Origin: Clostridium sp.
GTDB taxonomy: Bacteria > Bacillota > Clostridia > Lachnospirales > Lachnospiraceae
Length of the DNA stretch: 44,959 bases
Assembly (NCBI GenBank): GCA_023667695.1
Contig: JAMOZY010000001.1
Coordinates: 211,910-256,868, forward strand
Reading direction: 5' to 3'
Shown: positions 35,612-44,855 of the stretch, one piece after another
How positions within the stretch are numbered: the first letter of the stretch is position 1
Layout of the letters: each line of letters begins with the position of its first letter
Made by a program: the position numbers and the translations under genes
The notes under the pieces: generated by a model
The model's database searches: none
What the model was told of the DNA's origin: nothing
What the model saw: only the letters and a program-made list of their open reading frames with translations

Positions 35612-37546
35612 ATGGAACATGATTTTTTACCACTTACAATAGAAGATACGAGGCGGAGAGGATGGGAGGAAGTGGACTTTGTCTATGTAATCGGTGATGC
35701 TTATGTGGACCATCCTTCCTTTGGACATGCCATAATCAGCCGGTGCTTAGAGGCAAACGGTTATCGGATTGGAATCATTTCCCAGCCGGATTGGAAGCGG
35801 GAGGATAGCATTTCCGTATTTGGCAGACCCAGGCTTGGATTTTTAATCAGTGGTGGAAATATGGATTCCATGGTGAATCATTATTCCGTATCGAAAAAAC
35901 GGCGGCAGCAGGATGCATTTACGCCCGGCGGCGTGATAGGAAAGCGTCCGGATTATGCTACAGTAGTATATGGCAATCTAATCCGCCGTACCTATAAGGA
36001 TATCCCGATTATCATCGGCGGCGTAGAGGCCAGTCTTCGCCGGCTGGGACACTATGATTATTGGTCGAATACGGTAAAACGGTCGATTCTGCTGGATGCG
36101 CAGGCGGATATCCTCTCTTATGGCATGGGGGAACGGTCCATGGTGGAGATTGCAGATGCACTGAATAGTGGAATTGCAGTACAGGATATTACATTTATTG
36201 ATGGAACCGTTTATAAGACAAAAGCCTTAGATTCTGTTTATGATGCAGTCATGCTTCCTTCTTATGACACAATCAAAGAAGATAAAAAGGCATATGCCCA
36301 AAGCTTTTATACCCAGTATTGCAATACGGACCCGTTTTCCGGGAAGCGTCTGGTGGAAGCCTATGGGAAGAAGCAGTATATCGTACAGAATCCGCCGGCA
36401 AAGCCCCTGACACAGTCGGAAATGGACCGGATATATTCCTTTGACTACATGCGGACCTATCATCCGTCTTATGAAGAAGCCGGAGGGGTTCCGGCGATTC
36501 AGGAGGTAAAATTCAGTCTGGTCAGTAACCGTGGGTGCTTTGGGGGCTGCAGCTTCTGTGCCTTAACCTTTCATCAGGGACGTATTATCCAGACCAGAAG
36601 CCATGAATCCATACTGGCAGAGGCGGAACAAATGGTCTGGGAGAAGGATTTTAAGGGGTATATTCACGACGTAGGCGGACCTACGGCGAATTTCAGGCAT
36701 GCAGCCTGTGAAAAGCAGTTAACCCATGGGGTCTGTTCCAATAAACAGTGTCTGTTTCCCAAGCCCTGTCAGAATCTGAAGGTAGACCATAAGGATTATC
36801 TGGAGCTGCTGCGAAAGCTGCGGGCATTACCGAATGTAAAGAAGGTCTTTGTCCGTTCCGGTATCCGGTTCGACTATGTGGTGGCGGACAAGGATGATAC
36901 ATTTTTGCAGGAGCTGTGTGAGCATCATATCAGTGGACAGCTAAAGGTAGCTCCGGAGCATGTGGCAGACGCAGTGCTGGGGAAGATGGGAAAGCCGGAA
37001 AACAGCGTGTACCGACAGTTTGTAGAGAAATACAAAAAGATAAATGAAGCCCTGGGAAAGAAACAGTTTCTGGTTCCTTATCTGATGTCCTCCCATCCCG
37101 GTTCTACGTTGCAGGAAGCAATTATTTTGGCGGAATACTTAAGAGATTTGGGGTATATGCCGGAGCAGGTACAGGACTTTTATCCCACCCCATCCACCAT
37201 ATCCACCTGTATGTACTATACGGGGCTGGACCCAAGAACCATGGAGCCGGTATATGTACCGACCAATCCTCATGAAAAGGCAATGCAGCGGGCATTGATT
37301 CAGTATCGGAATCCCAAGAATTATGATTTAGTAGAAGAAGCATTACAGAAGGCAGGCAGGATGGATTTAATCGGATATGACAAGCGGTGTCTGATTCGTC
37401 CCAGAAGAGGGGATGTAACAAATCAGCGGGGGAAAGCAGGGGTCGAAATACGGAATGGATATTCCAGGACAGACCGGACAGAACGGGACAAGATGCAAAA
37501 GAAAAAAAAGACCATACGAAATGTGCATAAAAAGAAGCAGAAGTAG
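35612..37546 (+). CDS. YgiQ family radical SAM protein
   Basis: The 644-residue protein has the YgiQ N-terminal domain (FLPLTIEDTRRRGWEEVDFVYVIGDAYVDHPSFGHAI), IIGGVEASLRRLGHYDYWS, and the radical SAM cluster CFGGCSFC in SNRGCFGGCSFCAL near residue 310, then GGPTANF and the basic tail (KKKKTIRNVHKKKQK). A B12-binding-like N-terminal fold is typical. The reaction is unknown. It begins 3 nt after the mreB stop, so the two are likely co-transcribed. The terminal Lys-rich tail is normal for the family. Confidence 0.92.
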   Translation: MEHDFLPLTIEDTRRRGWEEVDFVYVIGDAYVDHPSFGHAIISRCLEANGYRIGIISQPDWKREDSISVFGRPRLGFLISGGNMDSMVNHYSVSKKRRQQDAFTPGGVIGKRPDYATVVYGNLIRRTYKDIPIIIGGVEASLRRLGHYDYWSNTVKRSILLDAQADILSYGMGERSMVEIADALNSGIAVQDITFIDGTVYKTKALDSVYDAVMLPSYDTIKEDKKAYAQSFYTQYCNTDPFSGKRLVEAYGKKQYIVQNPPAKPLTQSEMDRIYSFDYMRTYHPSYEEAGGVPAIQEVKFSLVSNRGCFGGCSFCALTFHQGRIIQTRSHESILAEAEQMVWEKDFKGYIHDVGGPTANFRHAACEKQLTHGVCSNKQCLFPKPCQNLKVDHKDYLELLRKLRALPNVKKVFVRSGIRFDYVVADKDDTFLQELCEHHISGQLKVAPEHVADAVLGKMGKPENSVYRQFVEKYKKINEALGKKQFLVPYLMSSHPGSTLQEAIILAEYLRDLGYMPEQVQDFYPTPSTISTCMYYTGLDPRTMEPVYVPTNPHEKAMQRALIQYRNPKNYDLVEEALQKAGRMDLIGYDKRCLIRPRRGDVTNQRGKAGVEIRNGYSRTDRTERDKMQKKKKTIRNVHKKKQK

Positions 37547-37580
37547 GTGTTGGAAGCAGAATCCAGGCCTACTTCTTGTT
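37540..37580 (+). terminator. Terminator-like hairpin overlapping the YgiQ stop
   Basis: GAAGTAGG (37540-37547) pairs perfectly with CCTACTTC (37568-37575), followed by TTGTTG. The T tract is weak. Confidence 0.55.
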
Positions 37581-37607
37581 GCAAAAAACCTAAAATTATG
37601 CTAAGAT
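37579..37607 (+). promoter_or_regulatory. Sigma-A promoter of the butyrate operon
   Basis: TTGCAA (37579-37584), 17-bp spacer, TAAGAT (37602-37607). The roughly 90-nt leader has a hairpin AGATGCA-GAA-TGCATCT. I see no Rex-type palindrome near it. Confidence 0.8.
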
Positions 37608-37700
37608 ATTTCCAGCTTGTGTGCAGGCTGTGGTTTCAGTCTGTATGCAGAAGATGCAGAATGCATCTTGCATAAAAAAATAATGGAGGATGATTGTGTT

Positions 37701-38882
37701 ATGTCGAAGAAAGTTGTTTTAGCAGGCGCGTGCCGTACTGCAATCGGAACTATGGGCGGTCAGTTAAGTACTGTACCGGCAGCAGAGCTGGGTTCTATCG
37801 TAATAAAAGAGGCTTTGAATCGTGCAGGTGTGGCACCGGAGCAGGTTGATCAGGTATACATGGGTTGTGTTATTCAGGCAGGTCAGGGACAGAATGTTGC
37901 CCGTCAGGCTTCTATTAAGGCTGGACTTCCGATTGAAGTACCGGCAGTTACCATTAATGTTGTATGTGGTTCCGGTCTGAACTGTGTGAATATGGCTGCA
38001 CAGATGATTCAGGCTGGTGATGCAGATATTGTAGTAGCCGGTGGTATGGAGAATATGTCTATGGCTCCGTATGCTTTAAAGCAGGCTCGTTTTGGATATA
38101 GAATGGGTAATAATACCATGGTAGATACCATGGTAAATGATGCATTATGGGATGCATTCAATGATTACCACATGGGTATTACGGCTGAGAACGTATGTGA
38201 AAAGTATGGAATTACCCGGGAAGAGCTGGACAAGTTCGCTGCATGGAGCCAGCAGAAGTGTGAAGCTGCTATGAATGCAGGCAGGTTCAAGGATGAAATC
38301 GTTCCGGTTGAAGTAAAGACCAAGAAGGCGACGGTAGTCGTTGATACAGACGAAGGTCCTCGCCCAGGCACAACTGCAGAGGGAATTGCAAAGCTTCGTC
38401 CGGCATTTAAGAAGGATGGTATCGTAACCGCAGCCAATTCCTCCGGTATCAATGACGGCGCTGCTGCTATCGTTGTTATGAGTGAAGAGAAGGCAAAGGA
38501 ATTAGGCGTTAAGCCAATGGCAACCTTTATTGCCGGTGCATTAGGCGGTGTAGACCCTTCCATCATGGGTATTGGTCCGGTAGCAGCAACGAATAAGGTA
38601 ATGGCTAAGACCGGAATGAAGATTGATGATTTTGATTTGATTGAAGCAAATGAGGCATTTGCTGCTCAGTCCATTGCAGTACAGAAGGACTTAGGCTTCA
38701 AGGATGAGGTATTAAATGTAAATGGTGGTGCGATTGCACTGGGTCACCCGGTAGGCGCTTCCGGATGTCGTATTCTGGTTACCTTACTTCATGAGATGGA
38801 GAAGCGGGATGCCAAGACCGGTCTTGCAACCCTTTGCATTGGCGGCGGCATGGGCTGTGCAACTGTTGTAAAGCGTGACTAA
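37701..38882 (+). CDS. thlA: Acetyl-CoA acetyltransferase (thiolase)
   Basis: Condenses two acetyl-CoA to acetoacetyl-CoA, the first step toward butyryl-CoA. ATG 37701 gives 393 residues, the usual length; GGAGG lies 11 nt ahead. The nucleophile is Cys89 in [10 protein letters not shown]; the catalytic His lies in [14 protein letters not shown] and the second Cys in [10 protein letters not shown]. The frame is open 28 codons upstream, but that covers the leader. First gene of the thl-crt-hbd-bcd-etfBA cluster. Confidence 0.95.
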   Translation: MSKKVVLAGACRTAIGTMGGQLSTVPAAELGSIVIKEALNRAGVAPEQVDQVYMGCVIQAGQGQNVARQASIKAGLPIEVPAVTINVVCGSGLNCVNMAAQMIQAGDADIVVAGGMENMSMAPYALKQARFGYRMGNNTMVDTMVNDALWDAFNDYHMGITAENVCEKYGITREELDKFAAWSQQKCEAAMNAGRFKDEIVPVEVKTKKATVVVDTDEGPRPGTTAEGIAKLRPAFKKDGIVTAANSSGINDGAAAIVVMSEEKAKELGVKPMATFIAGALGGVDPSIMGIGPVAATNKVMAKTGMKIDDFDLIEANEAFAAQSIAVQKDLGFKDEVLNVNGGAIALGHPVGASGCRILVTLLHEMEKRDAKTGLATLCIGGGMGCATVVKRD

Positions 38883-38919
38883 GCCAGAGAAGAATACGAA
38901 TATAAAGGAGAGAACGTAG

Positions 38920-39705
38920 ATGGAATTCATTACTTATGAGCAGGAAGGATTTGTGGGAATTGTCACCATTAATCGTCCAAAGGCGCTGAATGCACTGAAC
39001 AGTCAGGTGTTAGAAGAGATTGATGCTGCATTCAAGGCAATTGATTTGGATGCGACAAGAGTGGTTATCTTAACTGGTGCCGGTGAAAAATCATTTGTTG
39101 CCGGTGCAGATATCGGTGAGATGTCTACCTTGACGAAGGCAGAGGGAGAAGCATTTGGTAAGAAGGGCAACGACGTGTTCCGTATGATAGAGACCTTCCC
39201 GATTCCGGTCATTGCAGCGATTAACGGATTTGCATTGGGCGGTGGCTGTGAGATTTCCATGAGCTGTGATATTCGAATCTGTTCCGAGAATGCAGTATTT
39301 GGTCAGCCGGAGGTAGGCCTTGGCATTACACCTGGATTTGGCGGCACACAGCGGTTGGCCCGTCTGGTAGGTCCGGGTATGGCAAAGCAGATGATTTACG
39401 GTGCCAGAAATATTAAAGCGGATGAGGCGCTTCGGATTGGCCTGGTCAATGCAGTATATCCGCAGGCGGAGCTGATGGATGCGGCAAAGAAGCTGGCAGG
39501 TGGCATTGCCAAGAATGCGCCGATTGCAGTTCGTGCCTGCAAGAAAGCAATCAATGACGGTCTGGAAGTAGATATGGACCAGGCAATCGTGATAGAAGAG
39601 AAGCTGTTTGGAAGCTGCTTCGAGACAGAGGATCAGAAGTACGGCATGGCATTCTTCCTGGATAAGAATAAAGAAAAAGTGAAAGAACCATTTCAAAATA
39701 AATAA
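38920..39705 (+). CDS. crt: Crotonase (3-hydroxybutyryl-CoA dehydratase)
   Basis: Dehydrates 3-hydroxybutyryl-CoA to crotonyl-CoA. The 261-residue protein has the crotonase oxyanion-hole motifs: AGEKSFVAGADIGEM near 50-64 and GFALGGGCEISMSCDIR near 104-120, with the catalytic glutamates in GGCE and QPEVGLGITPGFGGTQRL. AAAGGAG precedes the ATG. Position between thl and hbd supports the short-chain role. Confidence 0.94.
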   Translation: MEFITYEQEGFVGIVTINRPKALNALNSQVLEEIDAAFKAIDLDATRVVILTGAGEKSFVAGADIGEMSTLTKAEGEAFGKKGNDVFRMIETFPIPVIAAINGFALGGGCEISMSCDIRICSENAVFGQPEVGLGITPGFGGTQRLARLVGPGMAKQMIYGARNIKADEALRIGLVNAVYPQAELMDAAKKLAGGIAKNAPIAVRACKKAINDGLEVDMDQAIVIEEKLFGSCFETEDQKYGMAFFLDKNKEKVKEPFQNK

Positions 39706-39723
39706 AAGGTAGGAGGAGACGTA

Positions 39724-40563
39724 ATGGTAGTAGGTATTATTGGTGCAGGAACCATGGGTTCCGGTATTGCACAGGCATTTGCAATGACAGACGGTTATGA
39801 TGTTCGCCTTTGCGATATCAAGCAGGAGTTTGCAGATGGCGGCAAGGCAAAGATTGAAAAGAACATCAAGTTTCTGGTAGGCAAGGAAAAGATTACCCAG
39901 GAGAAGGGGGATGCGATTCTGGCCAAGATTAAAACCGGTCTGAAGGACATCTGTACCGATTGTAATCTGGTCATTGAGGTTGCTCCGGAGAGCATGGCAA
40001 TTAAGAAGGATACCTTCAAGGAATTAATGGCAATCGTTCCGAAGGATTGTATGTTTGCAACCAACACCTCTTCTTTGTCTATTACTGAAATCGGTGCGGG
40101 ACTTGACCGTCCAATCATTGGTATGCACTTCTTCAATCCGGCAGACCGGATGAAGCTGGTTGAGGTCATTGCCGGTGCGAATACCCCGGCAGAATTAGTA
40201 GACAAGATTAAGGCAATTGCTGTTGAAATCGGCAAGGAGCCGGTACAGGTGGAGGAAGCTCCTGGTTTCGTTGTAAACCGGATTTTAATCCCGATGATTA
40301 ATGAAGCGATTGGCATTTATGCAGAGGGTATCGCTTCCGTAGAAGGTATTGATACTGCAATGAAGCTTGGTGCAAGTCATCCGATGGGACCTCTGGCATT
40401 AGGCGATTTGGTTGGTCTGGATATTGTACTTGCCATTATGGATGTATTATTTGCAGAAACCGGTGACTCCAAGTACCGCGCACATCCGCTTCTTCGGAAG
40501 ATGGTACGGGGCGGCAAGCTGGGCCGTAAGACCGGAATCGGCTTCTACGATTACTCTAAGTAG
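39724..40563 (+). CDS. hbd: 3-hydroxybutyryl-CoA dehydrogenase
   Basis: Reduces acetoacetyl-CoA to 3-hydroxybutyryl-CoA with NAD(P)H. The 279-residue product has the Rossmann motif [16 protein letters not shown] at residues 4-19, the catalytic region [16 protein letters not shown] and [22 protein letters not shown] precedes the ATG, 18 nt after crt. A gap of about 170 nt with a repeat and a hairpin then separates it from bcd. Confidence 0.95.
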   Translation: MVVGIIGAGTMGSGIAQAFAMTDGYDVRLCDIKQEFADGGKAKIEKNIKFLVGKEKITQEKGDAILAKIKTGLKDICTDCNLVIEVAPESMAIKKDTFKELMAIVPKDCMFATNTSSLSITEIGAGLDRPIIGMHFFNPADRMKLVEVIAGANTPAELVDKIKAIAVEIGKEPVQVEEAPGFVVNRILIPMINEAIGIYAEGIASVEGIDTAMKLGASHPMGPLALGDLVGLDIVLAIMDVLFAETGDSKYRAHPLLRKMVRGGKLGRKTGIGFYDYSK

Positions 40564-40597
40564 TCAATAACTCCGCTGTAAGCAACAGGGTATTGAC

Positions 40598-40657
40598 CCT
40601 TGCGGTAGTCGTCAACGTCATGCAAGCAGGACCTTGACTCGTTGCCCGCAGGAATAA
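40598..40657 (+). repeat. Dispersed palindromic element, copy B
   Basis: CTTGCGGTAG-TCGTCAA, CATGCAAGC, CTTGAC-TCGTTGCCCGC and an AATAAA tail match copy A at 28567 in order and spacing. Stem GTCAA/TTGAC is kept. It lies inside the butyrate operon between hbd and bcd. Confidence 0.7.
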
Positions 40658-40672
40658 ATATGGAATAAATGG

Positions 40673-40702
40673 GACTGTTGCCGGATGCCGGCAGCAGTCT
40701 TG
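40673..40702 (+). terminator. Strong hairpin between hbd and bcd (attenuator-like)
   Basis: GACTGTTGCCGG pairs with CCGGCAGCAGTC over 12 bp (one G-U) with an ATG loop, followed only by TTGTTG. It could cause partial termination or stabilise an mRNA end. Confidence 0.55.
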
Positions 40703-40735
40703 TTGAAGAAAGAATAAAATGGAGGAATAGGAATC

Positions 40736-41902
40736 ATGGATTTTTCTTTAAGTAAAGAACATGAGATGGCGAGACGCCTGTTTCAGGAATTCGCTCAAAA
40801 TGAAGTAAAGCCTCTTGCACAAGAGGTAGATGAGACGGAACAGTTTCCACGGGAGACCGTTGAGAAGATGGCAAAGCTTGGATTCTTAGGTATTCCGGTT
40901 TCGAAGGAATATGAAGGTCAGGGCTGTGATCCATTGACTTATGTAATGTGCGTGGAAGAGCTGTCCAAGGTATGCGGTACCACAGGTGTTATCGTATCTG
41001 CACATACCTCTCTTTGCGTAGACCCGATTCAGACCTATGGTACACCGGAGCAGAAGGCAAAGTATCTGCCGGATTTGGCAAGCGGCAGAAAGCTGGGAGC
41101 ATTTGGACTGACCGAGCCTGGTGCTGGTACGGATGCACAGGGACAGCAGACGAAGGCAGTATTAGAGGGTGACGAATGGGTATTGAATGGTTCAAAATGC
41201 TTTATTACCAATGGTAAGGAAGCAGATGTATATATTGTGATTGCCGTTACCGGCATTACAGAGAAGCGTGGTAAGCCGTTTAAGGAAATCTCTGCATTTA
41301 TCGTAGAGAAGGGGACGCCGGGCTTTACCTTCGGCACCAAGGAGAAGAAGATGGGTATCCGTGGTTCTTCTACCTATGAGCTGATTTTCACCGACTGCCG
41401 GATTCCAAAGGATAACCTGTTAGGACAGAAGGGGAAGGGCTTTAATATTGCCATGCATACACTGGATGGCGGTCGTATTGGTATCGCTGCTCAGGCACTG
41501 GGAATCGCAGAGGGCGCATTGGAAACTACCATTGAGTACGTAAAGGAACGGAAGCAGTTTGGCAGAGCCATTGGTGCATTCCAGAATACACAGTTCCAGC
41601 TGGCAGATATGGCAACCAAGGTAGAGGCTGCTAAGAATCTGGTATACAAGGCAGCAATGAAGAAGGCTGAATATCAGACCAATCCGAAGGTTTCTTATTC
41701 CGTTGAGGCTGCTATGGCGAAGCTATATGCGGCAGAGGTTGCAATGGAGGTAACGACCAAGGCAGTACAGCTTCATGGTGGTTATGGTTATATCAGAGAA
41801 TATGATGTAGAGCGTATGATGCGGGATGCCAAGATTACCGAAATCTATGAAGGTACCAGTGAAGTTCAGAGAATGGTTATTTCTGGCAGCTTATTGAAAT
41901 AA
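40736..41902 (+). CDS. bcd: Butyryl-CoA dehydrogenase
   Basis: Flavoprotein of the acyl-CoA dehydrogenase family that reduces crotonyl-CoA to butyryl-CoA, working with EtfAB, which also reduces ferredoxin. The 388-residue product begins MDFSLSKEHEMARRLFQEF, has AFGLTEPGAGTDAQG and CFITNGKEADVYIV for FAD binding, and ends with EIYEGTSEVQRMVI, in which the Glu of YEGTSE is the usual catalytic base. GGAGG lies ahead of the ATG; etfB follows by 21 nt. Confidence 0.95.
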   Translation: MDFSLSKEHEMARRLFQEFAQNEVKPLAQEVDETEQFPRETVEKMAKLGFLGIPVSKEYEGQGCDPLTYVMCVEELSKVCGTTGVIVSAHTSLCVDPIQTYGTPEQKAKYLPDLASGRKLGAFGLTEPGAGTDAQGQQTKAVLEGDEWVLNGSKCFITNGKEADVYIVIAVTGITEKRGKPFKEISAFIVEKGTPGFTFGTKEKKMGIRGSSTYELIFTDCRIPKDNLLGQKGKGFNIAMHTLDGGRIGIAAQALGIAEGALETTIEYVKERKQFGRAIGAFQNTQFQLADMATKVEAAKNLVYKAAMKKAEYQTNPKVSYSVEAAMAKLYAAEVAMEVTTKAVQLHGGYGYIREYDVERMMRDAKITEIYEGTSEVQRMVISGSLLK

Positions 41903-41923
41903 GAGAATAAAGGAGTGAATACC

Positions 41924-42706
41924 GTGAAAATAGTTGTATGTATTAAACAGGTACCGGATACAAAGGGTGGCGTAAAGTTCAACCCGGATGGTACTCTTGA
42001 TCGAGGCGCAATGCTTACCATTATGAATCCGGATGACAAGGCAGGCTTGGAAGCAGCTCTCCGCCTGAAGGACCAGTATGGCGCAGAGGTTACTGTCATT
42101 ACCATGGGTCTTCCAAAGGCAGAGGAAGTACTTAGGGAAGCTATGGCTATGGGTGCAGATAAGGGAATTCTGGTAACAGACCGTGTATTAGGCGGTGCAG
42201 ATACCTGGGCAACCTCCCAGACGCTGGCAGGTGCAATCCGTAACTTAGAGTATGACTTAATCATTACCGGACGGCAGGCAATTGATGGCGATACCGCACA
42301 GGTTGGTCCGCAGATTTCCGAGCATTTGGGCATTCCGGTTATTTCCTATGCACAGAATATCAAGGTGGAAGGCGACAGTGTAATCGTAGAGCGTCAGTAT
42401 GATGACCGTTATCACGTAGTAAAGGCAAAGATGCCTTGTCTGATTACTGCACTTGCTGAGTTAAATGAGCCACGTTATATGACGCCAGGCGGAATCTTTG
42501 ATGCATATCAGGCAGAGATTACCACTTGGGGCAGAGCAAACTTAGTGGATGTAGATGATTCCAACTTAGGTCTGAAGGGTTCTCCGACCCAGATTGCAAG
42601 AGCCTCTGACAAAGTAAGAAAGGGCGCCGGTGAAAAGGTAACCTTAGACCCGACGGAAGCAGTTGACTACATCGTTGATAAGTTAAAGACAAAGCATGTG
42701 ATTTAA
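41924..42706 (+). CDS. etfB: Electron transfer flavoprotein beta subunit
   Basis: Partner of Bcd. The 260-residue product has MKIVVCIKQVPDTKGGVKF at the N-terminus, EAALRLKDQYGAEVTVITMG, DGDTAQVGPQISEHL and ends with EAVDYIVDKLK. The start is GTG 41924, with AAAGGAG 8 nt ahead; this fits the conserved MKIVVCIKQVP start better than GTG 41915. In bifurcating EtfAB the extra FAD sits in this subunit; operon context supports that type. Confidence 0.94.
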   Translation: MKIVVCIKQVPDTKGGVKFNPDGTLDRGAMLTIMNPDDKAGLEAALRLKDQYGAEVTVITMGLPKAEEVLREAMAMGADKGILVTDRVLGGADTWATSQTLAGAIRNLEYDLIITGRQAIDGDTAQVGPQISEHLGIPVISYAQNIKVEGDSVIVERQYDDRYHVVKAKMPCLITALAELNEPRYMTPGGIFDAYQAEITTWGRANLVDVDDSNLGLKGSPTQIARASDKVRKGAGEKVTLDPTEAVDYIVDKLKTKHVI

Positions 42707-42735
42707 TAAAAACTAAGAAAAGCGTGGTGAAAAAA

Positions 42736-43779
42736 ATGGGATTAGAAGAATATAAAGGAGTATATGTCTTTGCACAACAGGTTGATAACGAAATTAGCGG
42801 AATCGCTTTCGAATTAATCGGAAAAGGCAAAGACCTTGCAAAAGATTTAGGTACTGATGTAACGGCAGTATTAATCGGTTCGAATGTGAAGAACCTTGCA
42901 GATGAGCTTGCTGCATATGGCGCAGATAAGGTTATCGTTGTAGATGATCCGGAATTAAAGGATTATCGGACAGAGCCTTATACCCATGCACTTGCTTCCG
43001 TAATCCAGAAATACAAGCCGGAGATTATGCTGGTTGGTGCTACGGCAATCGGTCGTGACTTAGGTCCTCGCGTATCTGCGCGGATTCATACCGGTCTGAC
43101 TGCGGACTGTACCCAGTTGGAAATTGGTGATTTTCCAATCAATCCGATTCCGGGTAAGGAGCAGCTGCACAACCAGTTATTAATGACCCGTCCTGCATTT
43201 GGCGGCAATACCATTGCTACCATTGCCTGTCCGAATCACCGTCCACAGATGGCTACGGTTCGTCCGGGTGTTATGCAGAAGGCACCAAAGACAGAAGGTG
43301 CAAAGGCAGAGGTGATTGAGTTCAATCCTGGATTTACTCCGGATAACAAATACGTAGAAATCTTAGAGGTAGTAAAAGCGGTATCGGATACCGTAGATAT
43401 TATGGATGCTAAGATTCTGGTTTCCGGCGGCCGTGGTGTTGGAAGCGCTGAGAACTTCAAAATGCTTCAGGATTTGGCAGAGGTACTGGGTGGTACGGTC
43501 AGTTGTTCCCGTGCAGTCGTAGATTCCGGCTGGATGCCGAAGGACCTGCAGGTTGGACAGACTGGTAAGACGGTACGTCCAAACGTATACTTTGCAATCG
43601 GTATTTCCGGTGCGATTCAGCATGTAGCCGGTATGGAAGAGTCGGATATCATTATTGCAATTAATAAGGATGATACTGCTCCGATTTTTGATGTAGCGGA
43701 TTATGGCATCGTTGGTGATCTGAATAAGATTGTACCGGCATTAACCGAGTCCTTAAAGGCTGAACTGGCAGCAAAATAA
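42736..43779 (+). CDS. etfA: Electron transfer flavoprotein alpha subunit
   Basis: The 347-residue subunit has the C-terminal FAD domain: ILVSGGRGVGSAENFKMLQDLAEVLGG, SRAVVDSGWMPKDLQVGQTGKTVRPNVYFAIGISGAIQHVAGME and INKDDTAPIFDVADYGIVGDL. ATG 42736 is preferred over the GTG at 42724. With EtfB it takes electrons from NADH to Bcd and ferredoxin. Last gene of the butyrate cluster, closed by a strong terminator; but/buk genes for the final step are not in the window. Confidence 0.95.
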   Translation: MGLEEYKGVYVFAQQVDNEISGIAFELIGKGKDLAKDLGTDVTAVLIGSNVKNLADELAAYGADKVIVVDDPELKDYRTEPYTHALASVIQKYKPEIMLVGATAIGRDLGPRVSARIHTGLTADCTQLEIGDFPINPIPGKEQLHNQLLMTRPAFGGNTIATIACPNHRPQMATVRPGVMQKAPKTEGAKAEVIEFNPGFTPDNKYVEILEVVKAVSDTVDIMDAKILVSGGRGVGSAENFKMLQDLAEVLGGTVSCSRAVVDSGWMPKDLQVGQTGKTVRPNVYFAIGISGAIQHVAGMEESDIIIAINKDDTAPIFDVADYGIVGDLNKIVPALTESLKAELAAK

Positions 43780-43800
43780 ATCAAACATACAATCATCCAT

Positions 43801-43835
43801 AAGGGGGACTGCTTTCGGAAGCAGTTCCCTTTTTC
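43801..43835 (+). terminator. Rho-independent terminator of the butyrate operon
   Basis: AAGGGGGACTGCTT / AAGCAGTTCCCTT stem with a short TCGG-type loop and a T5 tract. Confidence 0.95.
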
Positions 43836-43883
43836 ATATAGGGCTTTTATCTATACCAAAATCATTACTTTATGGTATAATAT

Positions 43884-44135
43884 ACGCGAACACAATGAGC
43901 CAAGGGGCTGCAGAGCAGACATTTGGCGAATGTGCGCGAACCATGATGAAGCAACGCGGAATCATGGCATGATGTACGCGAACACAATGAGCCAAGGGGC
44001 TGCAGAGCAGACATTTGGCGAATGTGCGCGAACCATGATAAAGCAACGCGGAATCATGGCATGATATACGCGAACACAATGGGCCAAGGGTTTGCAAAGC
44101 AGACATTTGGCGAATGTGCGCGAACCATGATGGAG
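43884..44135 (-). repeat. 92-bp tandem array of palindromic element, copies D1-D3
   Basis: Units begin at 43884, 43976 and 44068, exactly 92 bp apart. D1 and D2 are nearly identical; D3 differs more and is cut where the ribosome site of the next gene begins. Each unit has GCG-CACA-GCCAA ... TTGGC-TGTG-CGC and a second hairpin CCATGAT ... ATCATGG. No gene lies in 43780-44151; TATAAT at about 43877 may be a -10 box without a convincing -35. Confidence 0.9.
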
Positions 44136-44151
44136 CGAAGAGGTGAAGGGT

Positions 44152-44715
44152 ATGGGATTTCAAATCAATGCGGAAGAGTTTGAGGTAGCAGAGGATAATA
44201 AGAAAACAGATATTAATTTTGAAATCGCAGATGTGATTCGTAAAATAGAATTTCTAAACGACCGCTATGAAGAGCGGATAAAGGCGGTCAGACAGCGGAA
44301 GAAGAGTCTCATGCAGAAGGCAAGGGTCTTTAGCATTATCGCAATTGTGTTTATCTTTATGGCAATTCTTCTTTTCTTAATCATTAATGGAAATGGGGGA
44401 ATGGCATTTGGAATCTGGGCAGTGATTTTATTTGTAATCACGGGCTTGGTTATAATCGTGAATACAGCAAGAGTGGTATGGTCCTATTGTATTCATATTG
44501 GGCTGATTTTGAATTCCAGTATATATACGCTGCAGATGGAGGAACGGGATATACAGCATTATAAAAAGCAGTTGGAAGAAGGAAAGGAACGGCTGGAGCA
44601 GTTCCTGAAACGAGGAAACAGAGATGAAGAAGCCGGACGGCTTTTGTTGGAAGAGCTGGCACCCCAGTTAAAGGAGGAAGAACGGCATGCGGATTACTTA
44701 TATGGTGAGAAATGA
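44152..44715 (+). CDS. Two-TM membrane protein with flanking coiled coils
   Basis: ATG 44152 with AGAGGTG ahead gives 187 residues. A charged helical N-terminus (about 20-58) leads into two membrane helices (about 59-79 and 84-105) with a short GNGG turn, then a second charged helical stretch (about 128-182, EERDIQHYKKQLEEGKERLEQF). I do not recognise a family. Both ends should be cytoplasmic. Its ribosome site follows the third 92-bp repeat directly, so the array forms its 5' region. Confidence 0.7.
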   Translation: MGFQINAEEFEVAEDNKKTDINFEIADVIRKIEFLNDRYEERIKAVRQRKKSLMQKARVFSIIAIVFIFMAILLFLIINGNGGMAFGIWAVILFVITGLVIIVNTARVVWSYCIHIGLILNSSIYTLQMEERDIQHYKKQLEEGKERLEQFLKRGNRDEEAGRLLLEELAPQLKEEERHADYLYGEK

Positions 44716-44780
44716 TTCGGGAAGGAATCCCGTTGAAGAAGGAAGCCGGTTTTGATTCGGTTGACAGAAAAGGAATATGG

Positions 44781-44850
44781 AAAATAGAAAACAAAAAATA
44801 GAAAACAAAAAACAGAAAACAAAAAACAGAAAGCAAAAAAACAGGAAACA
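44781..44850 (+). repeat. A-rich minisatellite, 14-bp period
   Basis: About five units of AAAAYAGAAAACAA start at 44781, 44795, 44809, 44823 and 44837, the last degenerate. No gene covers it. Confidence 0.8.
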
Positions 44851-44855
44851 ATAAA

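Noticed and set aside
37540-37700. Rex operator ahead of thlA
   Set aside because: Rex controls this operon in some clostridia, but I find no TTGTTA-N6-TAACAA-like palindrome in this gap.
43884-44135. Possible CRISPR array
   Set aside because: The unit is a continuous 92-bp tandem repeat with no unique spacers and no cas genes nearby.
43870-44163. 97-codon minus-strand frame with repeated peptide segments
   Set aside because: It is only the 92-bp array read through; the repeats come from the DNA element, and there is no ribosome site.
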